15,027 nt of DNA from Spirogloea muscicola (Eukaryota > Streptophyta > Zygnematophyceae > Spirogloeales > Spirogloeaceae). The DNA is taken from contig WELB01000207.1 in NCBI GenBank assembly GCA_009602725.1, positions 154,655 through 169,681 on the forward strand, written 5' to 3'. The position numbers were made by a program, and so were the translations under genes. Position 1 is the first letter of the stretch, and each line of letters begins with the position of its first letter. The notes below the pieces were generated by a model. That model made no database searches. It was not told where the DNA came from and was given only the letters and a program-made list of their open reading frames with translations. This document shows positions 9,405-15,027 of the stretch, in pieces.

Positions 9405-9831
9405 ATGGCGTACCCGGCTGCCCGCCGCGACGACAGCGTGGTCGAGGACTACCACGGCACGAAGGTCGCCGATCCCTACCGCTGGTGAGGAGGCTGCTGC
9501 CATGCAGGCCCCCCTCGCTTTGCTAATGGTGTTGCCGATGGTACTAATGGGGTTACTAAGTGTGCTAGATGTGGAGCTTGTAGCTGAGCTGATGGTGCTC
9601 CTAGGTGTGCTAGATGTGGAGCTTGGAGCCATCCGTCTTCGTTTGTCGTCGTCGTGAAGCGGCCTGAGGAGACTCTGGCGCTCGGCTCGGCGTATAGCCT
9701 CCTCGCTGACTCTTCGGCGCTGGCTCAGGATGGAGGACCCCGACGCCGAGGAGACGAAGGCGTTCGTCGAGGCCCAGAACGCCGTCACGCAGGCCATGCT
9801 CGCGAGCTGCGACACCCGCGAGCACTTCAGG
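9405..9831 (+). CDS. Prolyl oligopeptidase (S9A), N-terminal two exons only
   Basis: Exon 1 is 9405-9484 and exon 2 is 9729-9831, with GTGAGG donor and CAG acceptor, phase 2, giving 61 residues. The start ATG lies in CACCATGG. Signature stretches of plant prolyl oligopeptidases are present: YPAARRDDSVVEDYHG, KVADPYRW, EDPDAEE and CDTRE. The usual YRWLED reads YRWMED here. Complete enzymes are about 730 residues: a beta-propeller followed by an alpha/beta hydrolase domain with the Ser-Asp-His triad, none of which is in this window. After the donor at 9832 I find no matching third exon before the undetermined base at 10200, and the next coding sequence is a different gene. Either the gene is truncated in the genome or the assembly breaks here. 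Confidence 0.8.
9561..9625 (+). repeat. Short direct repeat inside the prolyl oligopeptidase intron
   Basis: The 20-mer TGTGCTAGATGTGGAGCTTG occurs at 9561-9580 and again at 9606-9625, a 45-bp period. The wider intron (about 9520-9630) has looser repeats of TACTAATGG and GATGGTGCT type, so it is a small decayed tandem array. Confidence 0.75.
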
Positions 9832-10199
9832 GTGATTTCCGGCCGTGGTCCTGGGCTGCTTATGGCTTCATGATGAGAGACAGCGCCCGCCCCAGAGCTC
9901 GCATTCATGGCCCACCAACCAGATTACATACCTCAACCCCTTACTCTACCGGTAGTCCCTCTCAGCGGAGATAAGAGTGGCTGCTCCGGGGAGGGGCAAG
10001 GAAGGCAGTGTGGATAATGCCTGTCAATAGCCGCGTCATGGTCTGAAGTTTTGGGTTTGGAGCAAATCCGCCCTTACTCGGCAGGTTCCACTTGCGAGCT
10101 GCTGCCTTCCAGCATATTTATGGCACCTCCTGTGCCTGGTAATAAGAACTGCCCAGGAAGGGCGGCGCTAGATGCAACACATGAAAATTGAGAAACGAT
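9832..10199. other. Non-coding stretch left of the undetermined base
   Basis: It follows the donor of prolyl oligopeptidase exon 2 and should be intron, but no later exon of that gene is seen. No other gene is recognised. Confidence 0.4.
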
Positions 10200-10200
10200 N
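10200..10200. other. Undetermined base, probable assembly junction
   Basis: The only N in the window. Left of it is a gene with its 5' exons only; immediately right is a gene with its 3' end only. In the homeodomain frame it falls in the codon ATN, and a TGA sits at 10189-10191, so that frame cannot extend far leftward across it. Confidence 0.7.
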
Positions 10201-10461
10201 CACCTGCGGGGCGACGACGAGGGCGGGGGCAACGGCGGCGGCGCCGGCGGCGGCGGCAAGGCCCGCCTGGGCAAGCGGCACCGCACGGTGTTCACGCCGG
10301 AGCAGCGCGCGGAGCTGGCGGAGTTCGCGCACAAGGTGGAGTGGCGGCTGCGCAAGCAGCACGAGGGCGAGATCCAGGCCTTCTGCGCGCACATGGGCAT
10401 CGCCCAGCAGGTGCTCCGCAACTGGATCCAGAACAACAAGCACACGCTGGTCGCCAAGTGA
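10201..10461 (+). CDS. ZF-HD (ZHD) homeodomain transcription factor, C-terminal part
   Basis: Open frame of 86 codons ending in TGA, without a certain start. Residues 1-20 are a Gly-rich linker and about 24-86 a ZHD-type homeodomain: GKRHRTVFTPEQ opens helix 1, EWRLRKQ and FCAHMGI mark the loop and helix 2, and VLRNWIQNNKHTL is the recognition helix with the Trp and NNK typical of this plant family. ZHD proteins normally have an N-terminal zinc-finger dimerisation domain with a conserved Cys/His set; it is absent here and there is no room for it in this frame because of the TGA at 10189. The gene is probably cut by the junction at 10200 rather than a natural homeodomain-only protein, though ATN could be ATG. 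Nuclear DNA binding is inferred from the family. Confidence 0.85.
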   Translation, partial: HLRGDDEGGGNGGGAGGGGKARLGKRHRTVFTPEQRAELAEFAHKVEWRLRKQHEGEIQAFCAHMGIAQQVLRNWIQNNKHTLVAK

Positions 10462-12040
10462 GCTCCCCACCGCCCCGACTCCGCAATGCTGGGGTCCTGC
10501 TGCACCGCAGGTTGTCGCGGAGACGTGCATGTGTATTAATCAGCTTGTGAAAGGGCGGTCAAGCTACCGGGGAGGAAGGCTTGGAAAGGCTATGAAAGAC
10601 TCCTCTGTGGTGGTCCTGGCGCTGGCTGTTCACTGGTCGCGGCAACCGCGGCCGTCCGCAAGCCTTCCCAGCCGGCAGTGTAGCTGTTCCCGGCACCGTC
10701 ATGGTGCACTGCATCTGGGCACAGTGCTTGGCTGCCCACACCCCGGCTGGGCTGACGCCTGCCAAGCGGCACCGCCGCCGGCTGTGCAGGAGCAGCCGCA
10801 CGGCCAGCGAGGTCGCCCCCCCCACCTTCCCGACCGCGGCGCCCCTGTAGACGGTGGCTTGCGTACGCAGGCGTGTACCAATGTGCATTGCCACGCCACT
10901 CGGGCGCGGGGCCAGGCCGTGGTCGGTCGCTGTCGGCGCTGCCGCCGCGGTTCCCGGCTGAGGCTCTTGCTACAGCACCCCTGGCTCCACCTTCCCTTCT
11001 CCCCTCCCAGTACATGGCACGTCCTGAGCCCCCTCCCTCCCCCCTCCCCTCCCCAAATAATGCTGGCCTCAACCCGCACGATGATGGCCTTGCCTCTGCG
11101 GCACCAGCAGCACTGTCTGTGGCGGCCTCCTGCTACACAGTCCCCATGGCTACGCTGGCCTCTCGTGCTCGTGCTGGGCAGCAGCGACCAGAGAAATCTG
11201 GCGAGCAGGGGCCGAGATATTACTGGGTGGCGGGCACTGCGCCCTGCTTGATTTACTCCTTTTGACGATGTCATTTCTTATTGCAGTAGGAAGGAGGGAC
11301 CCCATGGGCTCCCGCGTCGCGGCTGCGCGGTGGCTGGCGAGCAGGCGGTCATGTACGGCTTGCTCACCCTTGCTTTGTCCAGTGGCAGCACCTCCAAGAC
11401 TGCTCAAGGTGCTGACCTTGAGAGTGCCCCATGTAGAAGCAAGTGCATGCCGGGAATGTTACAATATTCCACAAATGTCATCTGTCTGCGATGCATCCAT
11501 GGCAGTTCTGGGCACATCCGTAGCCGGTGCTGCAGAGTGTTTAGCTGCGCAAGCTGCTCCAAGCGCCACAAACGCAACTGGAGGGGAAGCCCGTCTTGTC
11601 CAGCAGGGGCCAGTAAGCTGAGGGGGGTATGGGATGGATGACGGGTGGCTAGCAGGGGCAAAGAAGCTAGGGTGGCTCAAGGTGGTCCGTGGGGTGTACA
11701 GGCGCGGTATATGCTGGGGCTGTTATGAAGGTCAAGCGCGGCTGCTGATGTTGGGAAGAAGATAAGGAGATACTCCAGAAGGACAGTGGCTGTCACTACA
11801 GACATAAACAACAGGCAGACGGCGCCAGCATTTGAGGAAGATGCCGCTTCGGATCCAGCAGCAAAGACCTCATCATTACACGTCGCCAGCAGCCCCATGC
11901 CAGCAGCTGGTGGTCATGCCGTTCTTTACGCAGCAATGAACCTTTGCTCACAGGAGCAGCGATGTAGTGGTGATGATCGAAAGAGGGAGGCTGGATCCTC
12001 CCGGTTTGTCCAGTCGACCTTGTCAGCTCCGTTTGGGCGG
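10462..12040. other. 1.6-kb stretch without a recognised gene
   Basis: The first part is probably the 3' UTR of the homeodomain gene. Open frames up to about 190 codons exist on both strands but overlap each other, look low-complexity and match no family I know. I find no splice-linked set of exons. The composition drifts from GC-rich to mixed after about 11250. Confidence 0.45.
11029..11054 (-). other. G-quadruplex-capable tract (G-rich on minus strand)
   Basis: The plus strand reads as five C runs (C5, C3, C6, C4, C4) separated by CT or single T spacers, so the minus strand has five G runs of three or more with one-base loops. This satisfies the usual G4 pattern. No gene is assigned to it. 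Confidence 0.7.
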
Positions 12041-13417
12041 GCATTCACAACCATCGCTCCGTTTGGGGAAGACCACCTTCTCTTGGGCTGGCCTTTCACA
12101 GCCAGTTCCCCGCTTTGCAGGGGACCTTGGTCATTCTTTGGTGGGCTGGTTTCTTTTCACAGCCCTCGCCCCTCCTTGTGAAGAAGAAGGCTCGCCCATA
12201 GAGAAAGAGGGGCTGGCTGAAGAGCTGCTTCTTCTCTTGCAGGACCTGCTTCCTTCTCTTTTTGTCAATGGTAAATATTCCGTTAAAGAGAGAGAAGGCG
12301 TGTGGCGCACAGATCGAGCCAAAACACTGGGCCACAAGGGCCGGCGGGGCGAGAGGGCCTGCCTGCGCAGAGCGGAGGTGTGATTGTCGATATTTCAGGC
12401 AAAACGCCAATAAAGGGCGACGGTGGCACGGTGCGAGCCGATGCAGGAGCCGACGTAAAGCCAGACGAGTGGCGCGGGCAGGCGGGGCTACTCAGAGAGC
12501 ACGAGCTACCACGTTGGGGGCGACACCTGTCTGGCTGCCACCCATGCCCGCTGGACCGAGGGGTTCCCGCCGTGAGCGGCCCGTCGGTCGCAGCCACTCG
12601 GTCCTGCTGGATGGGTTGTCCCGTAAACGTCGGGGACTCTTCCGTTGACCTCACTCGTCGCCCTTGGCATTGGAGCTTGATTGTTTGCACTTACTTTGGC
12701 CCCTTCGAAACTCGTCAATTCTTTGTCCGGGCTGGCTTCTTACAACCCTTGCCCTTTTGTGCTTGCTTGCCTTTGTACTTGGCCATTGGCCCATGTTTGT
12801 TTCAAATACACGACATTTTCCTTGCCCCCGGGAGAGCCACTTCACTAGCTTTTGCCTGAACAGCAGTGACTTAGATTGGCCTCCTTTCATATTCATGCGC
12901 ACCGCGCGCCATCTCTCGGTTATTTTGGCCCAGAAGAGATGGTGCACTCCTTCACAGCCCTCGCCCTTCAGGATGACCTCGTTCGTCCTCTGTTCACAGC
13001 TTTCGACTGTTATGGTTTGACTGCTTCGTCCTCGTCTCATGGCCGTCGCTGTCCACAAGCAAGCTGCTTTGGAAAGCGGGGCAATTGTTGCGAATTTGCC
13101 ACTGCTCTGGGTGAGAAGCAGCAGCAAAGCTTCACTCCAGCTGCACTCGGGATGATCAAGCTCTCATTCCTGTAGCCAACTTACATGGCTGTGTAATGTA
13201 AGCGCCTCTCGGCCTCTCCTTGTAGATTTCATTGGGCTGGCCTTTTACAGCCTCTGTCTATATTGGAAGAGCTGCCTCTCGGCCCCTCCAGCCACAAATT
13301 ACTACAAGTGGCGGCTGCTGAGCAGGGATTGTTGAGCTCCCCTTCAAAGTAGCCACTCGCATAGCTCTGTGATTTCTAGCACCTCTTCCCAAGGGGGCGA
13401 GGACCGTGAAAGAGGAA

Positions 13418-13450
13418 AGCTCTTTTTTTCTTCCAAGGAAGAAAGAGCTC
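13418..13450. repeat. Inverted junction of two element ends
   Basis: AGCTCTTTTTTTCTTCC, then AA, then GGAAGAAAGAGCT form a foldback with a few extra T in the left arm. These arms are the outer CTCTTTCTT ends of the hairpin family, so two copies meet here end to end in opposite orientation. Confidence 0.6.
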
Positions 13451-13553
13451 GCCCATAAAGAAGGGGGCGAGAGGCCAGTCCCAAGGGAAAGGACAAGCTT
13501 CGAAGGGGCTGGAAACACAGTCTCCTTGGATGGAGCTTGCTTTCTAGCTTTTT

Positions 13554-13597
13554 GGGCTGGCTGTTCCAGCCCCTATCCTCAATGGGCGAGCTCTTTC
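13554..13597 (+). repeat. Hairpin repeat element, GGGCTGGCTGTTCCAGCCC subtype
   Basis: The hairpin GGGCTGG-CTGTT-CCAGCCC (7-bp stem, 5-nt loop) is followed by CTATCCTCAATGGGCGAGC and CTCTTTC. The same hairpin recurs at 14259-14277 and 14751-14769, and the ATGGGCGAGC end also follows at 14778-14788. Confidence 0.75.
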
Positions 13598-14115
13598 TTC
13601 TTTTTCTAGCACTCGCCTCCTTATTTCTCTCTTTGGAAGAGCTACTTCTTCAGGAAACCTGAGTGGTTACCACGTCTCTCCCGGCTCCTCTGAAGCGCTT
13701 GTTCATGCAGTTGTGGGCTCGTGGGCTGGCTTTCCCAGCCCTCGCCAAAGAGGAGAAAGACGAAGCGGTCTCCCAGGGAACGGGGCTGTGAAAAGCCAGC
13801 CCAAAATAAATGAACAGTGGCTGTGAAAGGCCAACCCTTTGGACAAGGAATGTGCGAGGTCCAAAAGAAGAAGGGCTCGCCCATTGAGGATGGGGCTGGG
13901 AAAACCACCCCGAAAAAGGAATGGACAAGGTTTGAAGGAGCCGGATGGAGCAGAAAGCAAGGTACTAAGTGTCAAGAAAGACGTGAGCTCTCACAAAAGG
14001 GAGCGGGGGCTCTGATTGGCCAGCCCAGGGACGAGTGGACAAGGTCCAAGGGACCGAAAGGCGCCAAAATCACACAGCAATGCAAGAGCAAAGAGCCTCA
14101 GCCCAAGAAGAAAGG

Positions 14116-14181
14116 GCTCGCCCATAGAGAAGAGGGGCTGGCAAAGCCAGCCCAAAAAGAATGGACAATGTCCAAAGCCAA
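14116..14181 (-). repeat. Double-hairpin repeat element, copy B
   Basis: Aligned base for base with 4076-4141 (offset 10040), with one mismatch (CCCATAG against CCCCTAG). It has both hairpins: GGGCTGGC-AAA-GCCAGCCC and TGGAC-AAT-GTCCA. Its right end, AAAGAAAGAGA, is purine-rich but has not expanded to the (GA)n seen after copy A. Confidence 0.85.
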
Positions 14182-14498
14182 AGAAAGAGATGCCAAAGAA
14201 AGGACTACTCTACCAAACACAACAGCACACTAGGGAAGCTCAGCCCTCATTCTTTTTTGGGCTGGCTGTTCCAGCCCCTATCGTTTCAGCGATCCCTTGC
14301 CCACGCTGTCCACACGCGCGCAAGACGCGCTCTGGCCGCTGCCTCCGGGTCTCGGCGGAGTGCCTCCTTCCCTGCCTCTTTCTTTCTTCTGCCTCGAGCT
14401 ACTCGGACCTGATATTGCTCACTCGCGGGTACTGAGCTTCTCTAGTATGTTGTCGTGATTGGTAGAGTAGAGGAGTCCATCCTCGGCATCTCATTCTT

Positions 14499-14566
14499 CG
14501 GCTTTGGACACTGTCCATTCTTTTTGGGCTGGCTTTGCCAGCCCCTCTTTCTCTATGGGCGAGCCT
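14499..14566 (+). repeat. Double-hairpin repeat element, copy C (inverted relative to B)
   Basis: Reads CGGCTTTGGACACTGTCCA, TTCTTTTT, GGGCTGGCTTTGCCAGCCC, then CTCTTTCTCTATGGGCGAGC. It is the reverse complement of copies A and B with a few substitutions. The small hairpin keeps its stem (TGGAC/GTCCA) although its loop changed from ATT to ACT, in this orientation. Confidence 0.85.
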
Positions 14567-14750
14567 TCTTTCTTTCTTTTGTTTATCCTCAATGGGCGAG
14601 CTCTTTCGACCTGCGCCTGCTTAGCAGGGGTTACTGAGTGGTTAGTAGCTGCTTTGTTTTTTCTTGTGTGCTTGTCATTTCTGCTGCTTCGCCTTAAGGG
14701 CTTCGCCTGGCTTCCCCCCCCCTCTTCTTGTACTCTGTTCATTCTTTTTT

Positions 14751-14790
14751 GGGCTGGCTGTTCCAGCCCATGTTCTCAATGGGCGAGCCG
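14751..14790 (+). repeat. Hairpin repeat element, GGGCTGGCTGTTCCAGCCC subtype, second full copy
   Basis: Preceded by CATTCTTTTTT at 14740-14750, it has the 7-bp-stem hairpin, then ATGTTCTCAATGGGCGAGCC. It matches 13554-13590 apart from a short indel in the spacer. Confidence 0.75.
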
Positions 14791-14882
14791 TTCTTCTTTC
14801 TTCTTCGACCCCCTCTGGAGGAGCCACGTTCCTATGGGCGAGCACTCTCTCTCTCTCGTTCGTGCTCCTAGGAGGAGGAGAG

Positions 14883-14961
14883 CTTGTGCCAGAGAGAGAG
14901 AAGGCGCGCGGGGCGCATGAATTGTGCCAGAGAAAGAGCTCGCCCATTGAGCTTGTGCCAG
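14883..14961 (+). repeat. Three short TTGTGCCAG repeats
   Basis: TTGTGCCAG occurs at 14884, 14922 and 14953, mostly followed by purine runs (AGAGAGAG, AGAAAGAG). It is mixed with the last reverse element end, GAGCTCGCCCATTGAG, near 14937-14952. Confidence 0.55.
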
Positions 14962-14992
14962 AACCGCCCAAGAGCTGGAGCGTGATGTGAAG

Positions 14993-15027
14993 ATGGCGGC
15001 GGGCGGGGCGAGGCGGGGGGGGAGGGG
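14993..15027 (+). other. GC-rich end of window with a possible start codon
   Basis: ATG at 14993 in the context AAGATGGCGGCG opens a Gly/Arg/Ala-coding, very G-rich frame to the window edge. It could be the first codons of a gene to the right, or only a GC-rich leader. The window ends too soon to decide. Confidence 0.2.

Larger units (their letters stand above)
12040..14967. repeat. Cluster of short hairpin repeat elements, both orientations
   Basis: At least a dozen copies share parts of one plan: CATTCTTTT, a GGGCTGG...CCAGCCC hairpin, a CT-rich spacer, then ATGGGCGAGC and CTCTTTCTT. Forward cores: 12085-12103, 12143-12165, 12698-12754, 13234-13252, 13554-13590, 13723-13741, 14259-14277, 14499-14566, 14751-14788. 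Reverse cores: 12190-12217, 13447-13475, 13782-13803, 13875-13943, 14006-14027, 14116-14181. Lone ends (GGGCGAGC or GCTCGCCC) occur at 14593, near 14837 and near 14940. No protein-coding gene is recognised inside; every open frame crosses several copies. No terminal inverted repeats, target-site duplications or transposase are evident, so the class is unassigned. Confidence 0.75.

Noticed and set aside
10172-11251. Long plus-strand open frame over the homeodomain region
   Set aside because: It is out of frame with the homeodomain and rich in Arg/Ser/Ala from GC-rich shadow coding.
11262-11641. Overlapping open frames of about 100-120 codons
   Set aside because: No recognised domain, no splice support, and two frames compete for the same bases.
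12040-14967. CRISPR array or prokaryotic repeat cluster
   Set aside because: Spacing and orientation are irregular, copies are diverged, and the window is eukaryotic.

Overview
This looks like nuclear DNA of a GC-rich streptophyte (a land plant or a close algal relative). Genes are split by short GT-AG introns of about 100-270 bp, one 3' end encodes a plant-type zinc-finger-homeodomain (ZHD) homeodomain, a DnaJ matches the plastid-type plant DnaJ pattern, and long non-coding stretches hold microsatellites and dispersed repeats. I cannot name the species. All exon models were assembled by hand from splice sites, frame continuity and protein-family similarity; there is no transcript evidence.

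Layout: (1) 1-2881 (+) the 3' nine exons of a STEAP-type metalloreductase: an FNO-like NADPH-binding domain followed by a six-helix haem-binding ferric reductase domain. (2) 2882-4258 non-coding: diverged hairpin repeats, a perfect 170-bp tandem duplication and a (GA)n tract. (3) 4307-5451 (+) a small XYPPX/glycine-rich protein behind two ACGT G-boxes. (4) 5452-6298 non-coding, with a 40-bp-period tandem hairpin. (5) 6299-9308 (-) a ten-exon DnaJ with J domain, G/F linker, four CxxCxGxG zinc repeats, a C-terminal substrate domain and an unexpected hydrophobic tail. (6) 9405-9831 (+) the first two exons of a prolyl oligopeptidase, head-to-head with the DnaJ gene with 96 bp between start codons. 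(7) A single undetermined base at 10200, probably an assembly junction. (8) 10201-10461 (+) the C-terminal homeodomain of a ZHD factor without its zinc finger. (9) 10462-12040, no gene recognised. (10) 12040-14967, a dense cluster of short hairpin elements of one family, in both orientations, with related copies near 3.5 and 4.1 kb.

The genes do not form an operon or an obvious pathway. The most notable items are the STEAP-type reductase in a plant-like genome, the double-hairpin repeat family, the hydrophobic C-terminal tail on the DnaJ, and the junction at base 10200 that leaves one gene without its 3' part and the next without its 5' part.
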